Origin: Rhizobium mongolense subsp. loessense
GTDB taxonomy: Bacteria > Pseudomonadota > Alphaproteobacteria > Rhizobiales > Rhizobiaceae
Assembly (NCBI RefSeq): GCF_900099775.1
Contig: NZ_FMTM01000002.1
Coordinates: 1 to 64,000, forward strand
Length of the DNA stretch: 64,000 nucleotides
Reading direction: 5' to 3'
The position numbers and the translations under genes are program-made. Of this stretch, positions 32,817 through 42,517 are shown piece after piece; the first letter of the stretch is position 1; the number at the start of each line of letters is the position of its first letter. Below the pieces are notes generated by a model. It had not been told where the DNA came from, ran no database searches, and saw only the letters and a list, made by a program, of their open reading frames with translations.

Positions 32817-34702
32817 TGGACGAGAACACTTCTTCCGCAACGGATCAAATTGCGACAGGTGAGACAGAGCTTGTGGAGAAGGCGGCATGCAACGCGATCA
32901 ACCGCCTGGTCCGCTGCCTGTTCGCGGAACGTCTGTTGGATCCGAATGCATTGTTGTGGGCTCGTGACGGCAGGCAGGCTTGGATTCCCCTTTGGGTTTC
33001 GCGGCGTGTACTGCATTTTACCGACCTTTACCTTGCGCCGGCCGGAACATTTCAAAATCGCGGGCAAATCGAAGTGCTGGACGGAACAGGCATCCGATGC
33101 AGGATCGATGGTCCCGCCGCCCTGATGCGGGAGGTTGCGCCGTCTCTCGCGCATACACCTGCGTCCGACGGACTACAGCACCTGCTCCGCGACGTGGACG
33201 ATAGCATGCGCAACGACGTTCTCGCACGGCGCCATCGGGAACGCTGGAGCGCCGAACTACGCCAGAAAATCGCTGAGGCCGGTGCATCAGGTTTCCTTGC
33301 CTATCTCGAAGGAAACCTGCCGCCGCACCTGGCTGCCATGGCCCTCGACCAATGGGGTGCGCTTGAGGGCCACCCCTTCTATCCGACATGGAAAGCAAAG
33401 CCCGGCCTGCCGCCCGAAGACGTTATCGCACTATCGCCGGAGTTCGGCGCCCGTGTGCGTCTTCGCATCGCCGCGTTGCGCAGCGACTGGGCCTATGTGG
33501 AGAAGATGCCGCATGTCGAAAGCTATACGGAATGGTTTTCGAAGAACTTCCCCGACTTGTGGCAGGACTGGAGCGATGGCCTGAAAGAGCGCGGGAAACG
33601 ACCTGAAGACTGGCTTCCTTTCCCTGTCCACGCATGGCACCTGAAGAATTTTGTGCATCGCGAATTCGCGCCCGAGATCTCGGCGGGTGTTTTGGACCCG
33701 GAAGGCCCGGAGATCGTGACGCTGCCGTCCATGTCGTTTCGCACGATGCTGCCGGAGACAGGGGCACCGAGGCCTTTCATCAAGCTGCCGGTAGCAATCT
33801 GGATGACGAGCGAGCAGCGCACGCTGCAGGCCAAATCCATCCATATGGGCCCCCGCCTCAGTACGCTGATTACCGACATTCTGTCGAAGGAGGAAGATCT
33901 CAAAAATGAGCTGGAGATTTTCACCGAAGAGGTGGGCGCCATTCTGCATCATCCGGACACGGGCGACGAGCATCCCGGCCGTTTCCTGTCGGTGGTCTAT
34001 CGCAGCACCGATGCCTTGGCACGCGGCGATGGCATGCTGCCTGTAACCGTCGCGGCGCTGCTGACGGCAAGCCCGCTGGACGGCAACCCTCTCATCTGCG
34101 AGCTCATCGCCAGAAATGGCAACGAGAGCGAGGCGGCGGTTGCCGCATTCTTCCGCGCCTATGCGCGCACCGTCGTCCGCCCGGCGCTCGCCATGTATCT
34201 TCTCTACGGAATTGCTTTCGAGGCGCATCAACAAAACAGTACGATTCTCTTCGACGATCGCGGCCAGCCGCGGAAACTGCTGATCCGCGACTTCGGCGAC
34301 GGCCGCAGTTTCGCGCCGCTCTTCAAGGAGCGCGGTTACGCCCTGAAGCCGTTCAGCCGCAAGGGGATTCTGCCGACGACATTTGACGACGACATCAGTC
34401 TCGTCCGCTCCTTCGTCATCGATGCCTGCTTTGTCTGCCACCTTCATGAGATCGCCCTTTGCCTAACCGAGCATTATAAGCTTTCCGGCGACCTTCTATG
34501 GCACATCATGGGGGAGGAGACAGAAGGGGCGTTCCAGACGCTGCGGCCCCGCATGCTGTCTGATGCGTTCTGGCTTGCGGAGCGCGAAGCTTTTGTTGAA
34601 CAGTCTTGGCCGACCCGTTCGGTCCTGCGGATGCATCTGGAACGCTATCGCGATTATCGGCTCGAACACCAATTGCCCAACCCGCTGGCGGGGGCGCAAT
34701 GA
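32816..34702 (+). CDS. NRPS-independent siderophore (IucA/IucC) synthetase
   Basis: 628 aa, ATP-dependent ligase that activates a carboxylate (citrate, malate, succinate or 2-oxoglutarate) as an acyl-adenylate and joins it to an amine. Seen: N-terminal [13 protein letters not shown] (family HP motif), [10 protein letters not shown], the central [12 protein letters not shown] (ATP/phosphate-binding serine-threonine-rich stretch), [16 protein letters not shown], and the C-terminal FerIB-like [20 protein letters not shown] and LIRDFGDGR. It is the only such synthetase in the locus, so a single amide bond of this kind is expected in the product. Starts in a TAATG overlap and ends in an ATGA overlap with the exporter gene. 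Confidence 0.93.
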   Translation: MDENTSSATDQIATGETELVEKAACNAINRLVRCLFAERLLDPNALLWARDGRQAWIPLWVSRRVLHFTDLYLAPAGTFQNRGQIEVLDGTGIRCRIDGPAALMREVAPSLAHTPASDGLQHLLRDVDDSMRNDVLARRHRERWSAELRQKIAEAGASGFLAYLEGNLPPHLAAMALDQWGALEGHPFYPTWKAKPGLPPEDVIALSPEFGARVRLRIAALRSDWAYVEKMPHVESYTEWFSKNFPDLWQDWSDGLKERGKRPEDWLPFPVHAWHLKNFVHREFAPEISAGVLDPEGPEIVTLPSMSFRTMLPETGAPRPFIKLPVAIWMTSEQRTLQAKSIHMGPRLSTLITDILSKEEDLKNELEIFTEEVGAILHHPDTGDEHPGRFLSVVYRSTDALARGDGMLPVTVAALLTASPLDGNPLICELIARNGNESEAAVAAFFRAYARTVVRPALAMYLLYGIAFEAHQQNSTILFDDRGQPRKLLIRDFGDGRSFAPLFKERGYALKPFSRKGILPTTFDDDISLVRSFVIDACFVCHLHEIALCLTEHYKLSGDLLWHIMGEETEGAFQTLRPRMLSDAFWLAEREAFVEQSWPTRSVLRMHLERYRDYRLEHQLPNPLAGAQ

Positions 34703-35928
34703 CCAGTGCAGTCGCCGTCCTGCGCGGCTTCGGACCTGTCTTCGCGCTGCTGTTCGCCCTGCAATTCATTTCCATGGGCGCCATGGAAATGAGCGGCCCC
34801 TTCTGGCCGATCCAGATCAAGGCGTTGAGCACTTCCGGAAGCATCTTCGGTCTCGCCGGAATCGGCGTCTATGTATGTCCGATGCTCGGCGTATCGCTGA
34901 CGAGCGCCTTTTGGGGGCGCATGGGCGACCGCTACGGCAATCGGCTGATGATGGTCCGCGCCTTGGCGGGCCTGGCAGTCACGCAACTACTTGTCGCCTT
35001 TGCGAACGATGTGTGGACCATTCTGGCTTTGCGCTTCCTGCAGGGGGCGTGCGCCGGCTATATCGCCCCGGCCCAGGCCTATAGCGTGCAGGTCACCGGC
35101 GGGCGCGATCGCGCGCGTCTCTTCGCCTGGCTCCAGGTGGCAACCAATGTCGGCTCTCTTGGTGGCGCCTTCCTGGGTGGCCTTATCCTTGATGCCTTGC
35201 CGTTCGCGGCCGTCAATCTCACCGCCGGCGTGATCTGTGCGCTCTGCGCCATTGTTGCCTTGGGTAGCTTGCCGGTACCGCCAGGAGGGGCGGGCTTCAA
35301 GGGTCCGGCAAAGCGGAGCACGGCGGGTCTTGCGCCATCGGACGGCTTATCCGTGCCCGGACTCCTGGCACTGATGGGGATACTGCTGACAAGCAGGATG
35401 GTCCTGCAGGTCCCGTTTTCGCTCTTCATGTCGGAGGTCTACGGCGCTCATCATTGGATCACCGGCTTAAGCTACGGGCTCATGGCGCTCGGTTTCGTGG
35501 TCACCGCACCCCTATGGGCACGGCTCTTCGAGGATCGCGCGCCGTCCTATGTACTCGGATGGAGCGTGTTGATCGCAGCCGGCTGCCTCGCGGTCACCGG
35601 TTTTGCCGGCTCGACCCGTGCCATCGGCCTTTTCGCTGCGCTCTATTTCGCTTGGGGCGCGCTCCTTGGAGGAACGACGCCAGTGCTGCTGTCCCTCGTT
35701 TCGGCAGCCACGCAAAGCGACCGGCAGGGATCGGTCCTGGGGCTCGCGCAGAGCTGCCAGCAGATTGCTTCGGTCGTCGGGATCATCGCCGGCGTTGTTG
35801 CAACGCAACGGTACGGTCTCGAAATCGCATTCCCGCTCGTTGCGAGCCTTTATGGCCTATCTTTTTTAGTGGCGCTCGGCCTATGGCTCAAATCGCGCCC
35901 GTCATCCGACAAAGGAGAATTATCGTGA
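34699..35928 (+). CDS. MFS exporter, probable siderophore efflux
   Basis: 409 aa, about twelve hydrophobic segments. The signature [13 protein letters not shown] after helix 2 and [17 protein letters not shown] in helix 4-5 mark a drug/metabolite exporter of the major facilitator superfamily. Position in the siderophore operon (ATGA overlap with the NIS synthetase, GTGA overlap with the binding protein) suggests export of the finished siderophore, the role played by SbnD or RhtX-neighbouring exporters elsewhere. Import by an MFS permease is the alternative, as no ABC permease is present. Confidence 0.85.
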   Translation: MTSAVAVLRGFGPVFALLFALQFISMGAMEMSGPFWPIQIKALSTSGSIFGLAGIGVYVCPMLGVSLTSAFWGRMGDRYGNRLMMVRALAGLAVTQLLVAFANDVWTILALRFLQGACAGYIAPAQAYSVQVTGGRDRARLFAWLQVATNVGSLGGAFLGGLILDALPFAAVNLTAGVICALCAIVALGSLPVPPGGAGFKGPAKRSTAGLAPSDGLSVPGLLALMGILLTSRMVLQVPFSLFMSEVYGAHHWITGLSYGLMALGFVVTAPLWARLFEDRAPSYVLGWSVLIAAGCLAVTGFAGSTRAIGLFAALYFAWGALLGGTTPVLLSLVSAATQSDRQGSVLGLAQSCQQIASVVGIIAGVVATQRYGLEIAFPLVASLYGLSFLVALGLWLKSRPSSDKGELS

Positions 35929-37088
35929 GGAGACACCGTTCGGCCTTGCGTGCCGTGATCGCGGCTTTTGTGTTGATTGCACTAAGCCCGGCGATCATAT
36001 TCGCCGGCGAACAGGCAACGCAAGCACCGATCACTGTCACCGACATCGCCGGCCGTGAGGTGACAGTGAACGCGCCGGTCAAGCGGATTCTCCTTGGAGA
36101 GGGGCGGCAGCTTTATCTCATCGCCTCGCTCGACAAGGAAGACCCGCTGGCCCGCGTCGTCGGATGGCGCAATGATCTGGTCGAGGCCGATCCCGCCACC
36201 TACGCCCAGTATCTCGACGCCTTTCCCCAACTGGCGAAGCTTCCTGCCTTCGCAGGAAAGGAGAATGGGCTGATCGACATCGAATCGACCATCGTCCAGA
36301 AGCCCGATGTGGTCCTGCTCAATCTCGAAGCGATGAGGGCCAATCAGGACGTCAACTATATCGAGAGGCTGGCGGAGCTGAAGATTCCGGTCCTCTATAT
36401 CGACTTCCGTCATGCCCCGCTGAAGAACACCGAACCGACCATTCGCCTCCTTGGCAAGATCATGGCGCGCGATACGCGTGCGGAAGAGATTATCGCTTTC
36501 CGGCATCAGGCCATGTCCCGCGTGACCGATGTGCTCGCCCGTGCCAAGCCGCAACGCCCGAGCGTGTTCGTCGAACGGATCGGCGGGTATGCCGATGATT
36601 GCTGCCTGTCATTTGGTGCGGAAAACTTCGGCAAATATGTCGAACTTGCCGGCGGCCACAATATCGGCAGCGACTTGCTCCCCTCCACCTTCGGACAGAT
36701 CAACCCCGAGCAGGTAATCGCCGCCGATCCTGAGCAGGTGGTGGTTACCAGCGCCGACTGGGAAGCCTATGTGCCAGGTGGCAAGTGGATCCCGCTTGGC
36801 CCGGGCGCCGATCCCGAGGTGACCCGCAAGAAGCTTGAATGGTTCACCACCCGTAGCGCCTATACGGGCATCGCCGCGCAGAGGACGCAAAATTTCCACG
36901 GTATCTGGCACCAGTTCTACAACAGCCCCTACGAGTTCTTTGCGGTCCAGCAACTGGCGAAATGGTTCCATCCGGACCTGTTCGCCGATCTTGATCCGGA
37001 CGTGACATTTGCGGAATACCACCGCCGCTTCCTGCCTATCCCCTATCGGCCGGGCTATGCCGTCAGCCTTTCTGACAGGGCGAACTAG
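35925..37088 (+). CDS. Iron-siderophore ABC transporter substrate-binding protein
   Basis: 387 aa from a GTG at 35925, chosen for the AAAGGAG seven bases upstream and the 4-bp GTGA overlap with the exporter; the longer in-frame ORF overlaps the exporter gene. Signal peptide of about 30 residues ([21 protein letters not shown]). The mature part is a FepB/FecB/BtuF fold: [46 protein letters not shown], and [18 protein letters not shown]. The matching ABC permease and ATPase are not in the window, so it must use a transporter encoded elsewhere or serve another role. Last gene of the siderophore operon, ended by the hairpin at 37269. Confidence 0.85.
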   Translation: MRRHRSALRAVIAAFVLIALSPAIIFAGEQATQAPITVTDIAGREVTVNAPVKRILLGEGRQLYLIASLDKEDPLARVVGWRNDLVEADPATYAQYLDAFPQLAKLPAFAGKENGLIDIESTIVQKPDVVLLNLEAMRANQDVNYIERLAELKIPVLYIDFRHAPLKNTEPTIRLLGKIMARDTRAEEIIAFRHQAMSRVTDVLARAKPQRPSVFVERIGGYADDCCLSFGAENFGKYVELAGGHNIGSDLLPSTFGQINPEQVIAADPEQVVVTSADWEAYVPGGKWIPLGPGADPEVTRKKLEWFTTRSAYTGIAAQRTQNFHGIWHQFYNSPYEFFAVQQLAKWFHPDLFADLDPDVTFAEYHRRFLPIPYRPGYAVSLSDRAN

Positions 37089-37268
37089 ACAGGAACCAGC
37101 CGCGCAATTGGCTTTCCGCAGGCGAGGCTCGCGATACTAGGAGAGCCTCTCCTTGTCTCTTCTTTGTCCGCAACGCAAGCTGAAGCGAAGATTGCTTCCC
37201 CGTTGCCGCAATTTGGCTGATCGGCAATGATCGCTTTTACGTGTTTCGGTCAGTCGAGCTCCAAACGG

Positions 37269-37299
37269 CCGAAGCGCCGGCATTTGGCCGGCGCTTCGG
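37269..37299. terminator. Strong hairpin between convergent genes
   Basis: Thirteen-base-pair perfect stem CCGAAGCGCCGGC / GCCGGCGCTTCGG with a 5-base loop. No clear T-run on either side. It lies between the 3' ends of the siderophore operon and the TonB receptor gene and probably stops or stabilises both transcripts. Confidence 0.7.
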
Positions 37300-37351
37300 T
37301 GCGTATATCACTAAGGTGGTTCGCCCGTCGTCGGAGGCACTCGCCGCGCCG

Positions 37352-39493
37352 TTAAAAATCAGTCGTCATCGAGACCTTCACCGTCAGCGGTGCTCCCTGC
37401 GAGATCGTGCCGAAGCTCGCGACGCCGGACCAATAATCGAGGTCGAAGACATTCTCGACTTCGGCGCGGAAGGTAACAGGCTTTTCGTTGATTTCGGTGT
37501 GATATCTGGCGCCGAGGTCAAGGCGCGTCCATGAGGGGATTTTCTGTGTATTCGCCGTGTTGACGAACTGCTCGTCCGTGTGGATGACATTGCCGGCAAG
37601 CGTCAGGCCCGGCATGAAGGGCGTATCCCACTCCGCTCCCACATTGACCTGCACCGATGGCACGCCAATCGGGGTATTGCCCTGGGTTGTTGCGCTGTTC
37701 GTTTTCGTCAATTCGCCATGAATGAAGGTCACGCCGCCAAGCACCCGGACCTCAGGCGTTACTTCGCCGAAGATGCTGAGCTCCACGCCGCGGTTGCGCT
37801 GCTCGCCGCCTTCGATGAAGACGAGATCACCGCCGCGCGTCTCAAGCTGACCGAAGGGCTTTTCGATCTGGAACGCGCTGACGGTTACCGCCACCCGTCC
37901 GAGGTCGATTTTCGTGCCGATTTCGTATTGTTTGGACCGATAGGGAGCGAGCGTCTCGCCGGCATTGACGGCTGTTGTGGGAGCGGTGTCGCCGACGCTC
38001 AGGCCTTCGACATAGTTGGCGTAGAGGGCGACGTTCTCCCAGGGCTTGACGACAATACCAGCGAGTGGGGTCACTGCGGCCTCATCGGAAGAGCTGGTGA
38101 CGTCGCCTGTCACCGGACTAAAGTTTTCGGTATCGATATGCTGCCAGCGCCCACCCAGCGTCAACTGCACACGCTCGTCCAGCATTGACATCGTGTCGGA
38201 GAGAGCAAAACCGTAGAACGTGTTCTCGGACACCTTCGGCACATGGCTCGGTTGCGGCACGTCCTGTTCGGGGCGGGGAAGCGGATCAAACAGGTTGGTA
38301 AGTTGCGCGGTACCCGAGATCGAGCCTCGGTTGAGGGTCTGCTGGAGACCGCTGACCTGGAACGTGACGGTATGCTCCACGGCCTCCGTCTCGAACGCAG
38401 CCCTTATGCCTGTCTCGGCCGTGAGCCGGTCGACATCGAAAATGAAATTCTGCGGCGTAATGCTGACGTCGCCGGCGGAGTTAAGAATGGTTGGCGTGCC
38501 GAAAAGACGCTCGACGCGCGAATTGCCGCCGCCAACGGCACCGAACACTGTCACGGTGTCACTGAGATCATATTCGACGCGCCCCAGCCAGGACAGATCC
38601 TGGCTCTTCGACCACTCCCAAGATTCCTGAACATTTGACCGGCCATCTGGCGCGTCTGGAATTTCTATGCCGGCCATCGGAAAGAACGGACGCTGCGGAG
38701 CGTCGAAGTTTTCGCGCTGGCCAATGAAGTCGAGCGTCGCCCTTAGATCTTCGCCCTCGTAGTCGAGAGCGAGGGCGCCCACCGCAATGTCGCGCGACTG
38801 ATTGTCGATCGGCGTGTCGCCACCGTGAAAACTGCCGTTGAAGCGCACACCAAACTGGCGTTCCTCGCCGAAACGGCGGCTCAGATCCAGATGGCTGCCG
38901 CCGTAAAGATCCGAAGCATAATCGGTTGTCACCCGCGTCAAGTCGACGTCTGAAGCGCGCTTCGGCACAATGTTGATGGTGCCGCCGACGCTGCTGTTCG
39001 GCGATATGCCGTAAAGAAGCGCTGTCGGCCCCTTAAGAATTTCCACGCGCTCTGCATAGTCCGTGAACAGGCGGTAGGTCGGAGCGACACCGAATACGCC
39101 GTCGAAGGCGACTTCGCCGAAGTTCCCCTCGTTGAGCGGGAATCCCCGGACATAGAAGGAATCGAGCATACCGCCGGACGCATGGGTGCTTCTCACCGAT
39201 GGATCATTGGCCACAACATCGGCTACCGTCTGAGCGCCTTGATTTTCGATCGTCTCCGCGGTGTAGCTGGTAATGTTGAACGGCGTATCGATGAAGTCTC
39301 GGTTGCCGAGCAATCCAATGCGACCGCCGCGCGCCACCTGTCCGCCCGGATATTCGTCCAAAGCCGTGCCCATCGTCGATGTCGAAGACCCCGCCTTGAA
39401 CTCGATGCGCTCCAGCGCCGTAGCATCTTGCGCCAGTGCGGCGCGGCTTACCGTCGCCAGCAAAACAGTCAGCAGTCCAACACGCAGTTCCAT
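37352..39493 (-). CDS. TonB-dependent siderophore receptor
   Basis: Outer-membrane receptor, 713 aa from ATG 39493 (AGGGG upstream). A signal peptide (about residues 1-22) is followed by the plug: NITSYTAETIENQGAQTVADVVANDPSVR-type segment, FYVRGFPLNEGN, VEILKGPTALLYGISPNSSVGGTINIVPKRA. The beta-barrel ends VSMTTDF with the usual terminal aromatic residue. No N-terminal FecA-type signalling domain. It converges on the siderophore operon and shares the same TGA-N9-TCA upstream dyad, so it is almost certainly the uptake receptor for that siderophore. Confidence 0.92.
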   Translation of the reverse strand: MELRVGLLTVLLATVSRAALAQDATALERIEFKAGSSTSTMGTALDEYPGGQVARGGRIGLLGNRDFIDTPFNITSYTAETIENQGAQTVADVVANDPSVRSTHASGGMLDSFYVRGFPLNEGNFGEVAFDGVFGVAPTYRLFTDYAERVEILKGPTALLYGISPNSSVGGTINIVPKRASDVDLTRVTTDYASDLYGGSHLDLSRRFGEERQFGVRFNGSFHGGDTPIDNQSRDIAVGALALDYEGEDLRATLDFIGQRENFDAPQRPFFPMAGIEIPDAPDGRSNVQESWEWSKSQDLSWLGRVEYDLSDTVTVFGAVGGGNSRVERLFGTPTILNSAGDVSITPQNFIFDVDRLTAETGIRAAFETEAVEHTVTFQVSGLQQTLNRGSISGTAQLTNLFDPLPRPEQDVPQPSHVPKVSENTFYGFALSDTMSMLDERVQLTLGGRWQHIDTENFSPVTGDVTSSSDEAAVTPLAGIVVKPWENVALYANYVEGLSVGDTAPTTAVNAGETLAPYRSKQYEIGTKIDLGRVAVTVSAFQIEKPFGQLETRGGDLVFIEGGEQRNRGVELSIFGEVTPEVRVLGGVTFIHGELTKTNSATTQGNTPIGVPSVQVNVGAEWDTPFMPGLTLAGNVIHTDEQFVNTANTQKIPSWTRLDLGARYHTEINEKPVTFRAEVENVFDLDYWSGVASFGTISQGAPLTVKVSMTTDF

Positions 39494-39583
39494 ACACAGC
39501 CCCTCTGATGCGCGGACCAATCAAACACTTCGCCTGCCTCGACAGGTGCAAGATGCCTTTGGTTTGAGGGGTGTTAGATAACA

Positions 39584-39598
39584 TGACTATGATTGTCA
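39584..39598 (-). promoter_or_regulatory. Iron-responsive operator-like dyad of the TonB receptor gene
   Basis: TGA-N9-TCA, read on the minus strand as TTGACAATCATAGTCAT. TTGACA at its upstream edge serves as a -35 element and TAACAC lies 17 bases further on, so repressor binding would block the promoter, 91 bp before the ATG. Same half-sites and spacing as the dyad at 28809, supporting shared RirA-type iron control. Confidence 0.6.
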
Positions 39599-40150
39599 AC
39601 ATATTCGAAGGATCGAGCAATTTCGCTCCAAGGATTGGCGCTGCACAACCGCTTTTCACTGCCGCTGGTCTTTGACTTCGGTCGACGTCAGAGCTCACGA
39701 TCTACTGCGTCTTTCACCTCGCGACCTTTTGGTGCCACCATGATCCGGCAAAGAGCCTCGTTCTGACGGCCGTTGCAGCAACATGCTTGACTATCTCCCC
39801 TTCTGGAAGAAGGTGGATCGGAGCAGCAACCGCCAGTATGTGACGACCCTTGCGGTCCTTCTCGCTCATCTTTCTCCCGCGCGTTCGATTGACGGCATGG
39901 AGGAGCCGCTCTTTCCCATTTATCTGGTGTACCGCGTCGTGCCGGAACTACCTAGGGCTCCGCTGGCAGCGCGCTACCCCTTCCGGCCCTTCATTTGCTG
40001 GCGATTGCGGGCGGCTTTATCGTCGAGCATTGATACCAATGACAGGCTGGCGCCGCTTCGCAACCTGCTCGCCACAACTGCAATAGAGCCGGAATTGCTG
40101 TCAGCATAGTTTCCGGCTGTCTCAATGATAGGACACACAGCTTTGGAGCG
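39599..40150. other. Stretch with no convincing gene, possible gene remnant
   Basis: About 550 bp between the receptor promoter and the end of the protease gene. A plus-strand frame at 39783-40109 (108 codons) has no ribosome site and no family. Fragments in different frames (for example a short hydrophobic run near 39990-40025) suggest a decayed membrane-protein gene, but I cannot identify it. Confidence 0.3.
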
Positions 40151-41110
40151 CTATGAGTGCCTGCGCTTGGGCCTGACCGTACGGTTTTCTATCCGGCCTG
40201 CCACCGAGAAGATCAGGAAGTCGCTGTCCGTCTCGATCCTTTCTCCGTCCATCAATCTCACGACGTCGTCGATGCCCGAAACCGGATGGCGGTCGATTGA
40301 CAGGAGATAGTCGCCCTCCTGCAGCCCCGCCTTCTCGGCTGGGCTGCCCGGCTCGACGCGGCGAAGTCGCACAGCCGTCTTTTGCGCGATACCCGCTTCC
40401 AAAGCTATCCTTCGATGGAGCTCGACGGTGTCCGCAGCAATGCCGACATAGGCTCTGCGAACGTGACCGAAACGTAGAAGCTCGGAGACCACATGCTTTG
40501 CCGTATTGGACGCAACCGCGAACGCGATGCTTTGCGCGCCTTGGATGACCGCGGTGTTAACGCCGATCACCTCACCCGCAGACGACACCAGTGGACCGCC
40601 GGAATTGCCTGGGTTGAGCGCCGCATCGGTCTGGATGATGTCCTCCATCAAACGACCACTGGCCGCGCGCATCGACCGACCCAAGGCGGATACTATTCCT
40701 GCCGTGACCGTCCATTCAAAGCCCAGAGGATTACCGATTGCTATGGCGATATGGCCGCGCTTAAGGCTTTTTGAGTCTCCCAGTTTCGCCCAAACACCCG
40801 TCCAGTCGTTCGCGCGGATCAAAGCGAGGTCGGTGTCAGCATCGCGTCCTAGCACCCTGCCATCGACGACCGCTCCTTCCGGCGTGGTGATCCGGATATT
40901 CTTGGCGTCATCCACGACATGATTGTTGGTGACGAAAAGGCCGTCCGGCGAGATTGCAAAGCCCGATCCATGACCGGCACGCCCACCGGCTCTTTCGATC
41001 CGACTGACCGCAGGGCCGACAAGATCGACCGACGAAGACACTGCTAAAGAATAGGCATCCAGCAATCCGGTGTCCGAAGACGGCTGGATGTCGCGATCAA
41101 TGAAGCCCAT
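40151..41110 (-). CDS. HtrA-like serine protease with PDZ domain, no export signal
   Basis: 319 aa. Trypsin-like domain with complete catalytic triad: His64 in VTNNHVVDD, Asp94 in ADTDLALI, Ser170 in NPGNSGGPLV; one C-terminal PDZ domain (about 225-310) with VEPGSPAEKAGLQEGDYLLSID. Unlike DegP and DegQ there is no signal peptide or membrane anchor at the N-terminus (MGFIDRDIQPSSDTGLL), so it should be cytoplasmic unless the start is wrong. The ATG at 41110 follows GAGGAG at 8 bases, supporting the start. No obvious operon partner. Confidence 0.88.
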   Translation of the reverse strand: MGFIDRDIQPSSDTGLLDAYSLAVSSSVDLVGPAVSRIERAGGRAGHGSGFAISPDGLFVTNNHVVDDAKNIRITTPEGAVVDGRVLGRDADTDLALIRANDWTGVWAKLGDSKSLKRGHIAIAIGNPLGFEWTVTAGIVSALGRSMRAASGRLMEDIIQTDAALNPGNSGGPLVSSAGEVIGVNTAVIQGAQSIAFAVASNTAKHVVSELLRFGHVRRAYVGIAADTVELHRRIALEAGIAQKTAVRLRRVEPGSPAEKAGLQEGDYLLSIDRHPVSGIDDVVRLMDGERIETDSDFLIFSVAGRIENRTVRPKRRHS

Positions 41111-41312
41111 TGAAAAACTCCTCGGACGCAGGACGCGTCACGTTGATGACCGGCAGCGTCTACAAACGAGCAAGAAGCTGTCAGTTATAGGTTGATCGCA
41201 ACTCAAATGATGCTCGCGGCCATGTTATTCAAGCCACTGACCGGCCCCCACACATTCCGTCCTCCCTCTGCCTCCAATTCAATCTCGGCGAGCGGCCAAC
41301 AGTTCCGGTATT

Positions 41313-41804
41313 TCAGCGCCACAGCGCAATAAGCCCGCCGCTTCCGCCGGTAACGGGATCGGTGATTGGCGCGGCGAGGTCTTCAATCCGTTTCATTTGT
41401 TCCGGCGTTGGCTCGTCACGGCATAGGTCATAATCGGCTCCAGCCGGATAGGCACCGACCACCAGGAAATCGCTGCTTGCCGAAATCCGGCAATGGCCGG
41501 TTCCAGCAGGCAATACCGCCGCGTCGCCGGCATGGATTTCGATCTTGAGGCCCGTTGGCCCGCCGAGCATCAACGTCGCCGAACCGATTGCAAAGCCCAG
41601 CGCCTCATGGGTTTTCGAATGATAATGATGGAACGGATAGACGCCATTGCGCCACATATTGCCCCAGCCGTTTCGTCCAAACAGCGCTTCAAAGCCGGCT
41701 GCCCGGTCGCCACCCTTCAGCACGCCACGATAAAGGAGCAGCGGAAATGTCGGATTGTTCGGAATGACATTGCCGGGCTCAAGCCGGATTGCTTGGGGTT
41801 TCAT
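41313..41804 (-). CDS. Cupin-domain protein (YjlB-like)
   Basis: 163 aa from ATG 41804 (GAGGAGG upstream). Cupin motif 1 is seen as GVYPFHHYHSKTHEALGFAIG and motif 2 as DAAVLPAGTGHCRISAS, giving a His/His/Glu/His metal site. Close in layout to YjlB-family proteins of unknown function. Divergent from the DJ-1/PfpI gene across a 128-bp spacer with a GGAAC dyad. A sugar or amino acid derived substrate is possible but not shown. Confidence 0.75.
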   Translation of the reverse strand: MKPQAIRLEPGNVIPNNPTFPLLLYRGVLKGGDRAAGFEALFGRNGWGNMWRNGVYPFHHYHSKTHEALGFAIGSATLMLGGPTGLKIEIHAGDAAVLPAGTGHCRISASSDFLVVGAYPAGADYDLCRDEPTPEQMKRIEDLAAPITDPVTGGSGGLIALWR

Positions 41805-41850
41805 ATGTGAGCCTCCTCGTCCACTGAACGATAATCGCATTGCCTCCAGG

Positions 41851-41892
41851 GGTTCCCGAAAATCCGGGGAACCAACCGCGCTTCGGGTAGTT
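41851..41892 (+). promoter_or_regulatory. GGAAC dyad and candidate EcfG promoter of the DJ-1/PfpI gene
   Basis: Perfect dyad GGTTCCC-N9-GGGAACC (41851-41873). Its right arm begins GGAAC (41868-41872), 16 bases, AGTT (41889-41892), 41 bp before the ATG at 41933. Layout repeats that seen between treZ and udgX. One mismatch in the -10 element. Confidence 0.35.
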
Positions 41893-41932
41893 GTGCATAT
41901 GCATCTCGAATTCAACAGGAGGAGGAAAGGAC

Positions 41933-42499
41933 ATGTCCTTGCCTTCCATCAGTTCTGCAAAAATTCTTGTTCTTGCAACTGACGGTTACGAGCGCTCCGA
42001 ACTGCGGGTGCCGCATGAGGAGCTGAAAAGGCGTGGCGCCACCGTCAAGATTGCCTCTATCAAGGAGGGAAGCATCAAGAGCTGGAGCAAAGGCGACTGG
42101 GGCGATAGCATCAGTGTCGACCTTCTGGCTAGGGAGGTAAAGGTTGACGATTTCGATGCCCTCGTCCTGCCTGGAGGCCAGATCAATCCCGACAAGCTGC
42201 GCGCCGACGAGAATGCAATGCGCGTCGTCCGCGAATTCGTGAAATCCGGTAAGGTCGTCGACGCCATATGCCATGCGCCGTGGCTGCTTATCGAAGCCGA
42301 CGCGTTGCGCGGCCGGCAGGCAACCTCCTACTGGTCGATCAAGACCGACGTGAAGAACGCCGGCGCCACCTGGAAAGATGAAAAGGTCGTGACCGACCAA
42401 GGCATCATCACCTCCCGTTCGCCGGACGATCTGGACGCATTCGTCGCAAAGATCGTCGAAGAGATCGAGGAAGGCCGTCACGAGAAGCGAGCCGCTTGA
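41933..42499 (+). CDS. DJ-1/PfpI family protein (YhbO/glyoxalase-type stress protein)
   Basis: 188 aa from ATG 41933, preceded by AGGAGGAGGAAAGGAC. Class-I glutamine amidotransferase-like fold: ILVLATDGYERSELRVPHEEL with the conserved Glu, LVLPGGQINPDKLR, and the nucleophile elbow DAICHAPWLL with Cys113-His114. Members act as chaperones, peptidases or deglycases/glyoxalases in stress; which applies here is unknown. A strong terminator follows directly. Confidence 0.88.
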   Translation: MSLPSISSAKILVLATDGYERSELRVPHEELKRRGATVKIASIKEGSIKSWSKGDWGDSISVDLLAREVKVDDFDALVLPGGQINPDKLRADENAMRVVREFVKSGKVVDAICHAPWLLIEADALRGRQATSYWSIKTDVKNAGATWKDEKVVTDQGIITSRSPDDLDAFVAKIVEEIEEGRHEKRAA

Positions 42500-42517
42500 T
42501 AGGACCTCCTGTTCGCT

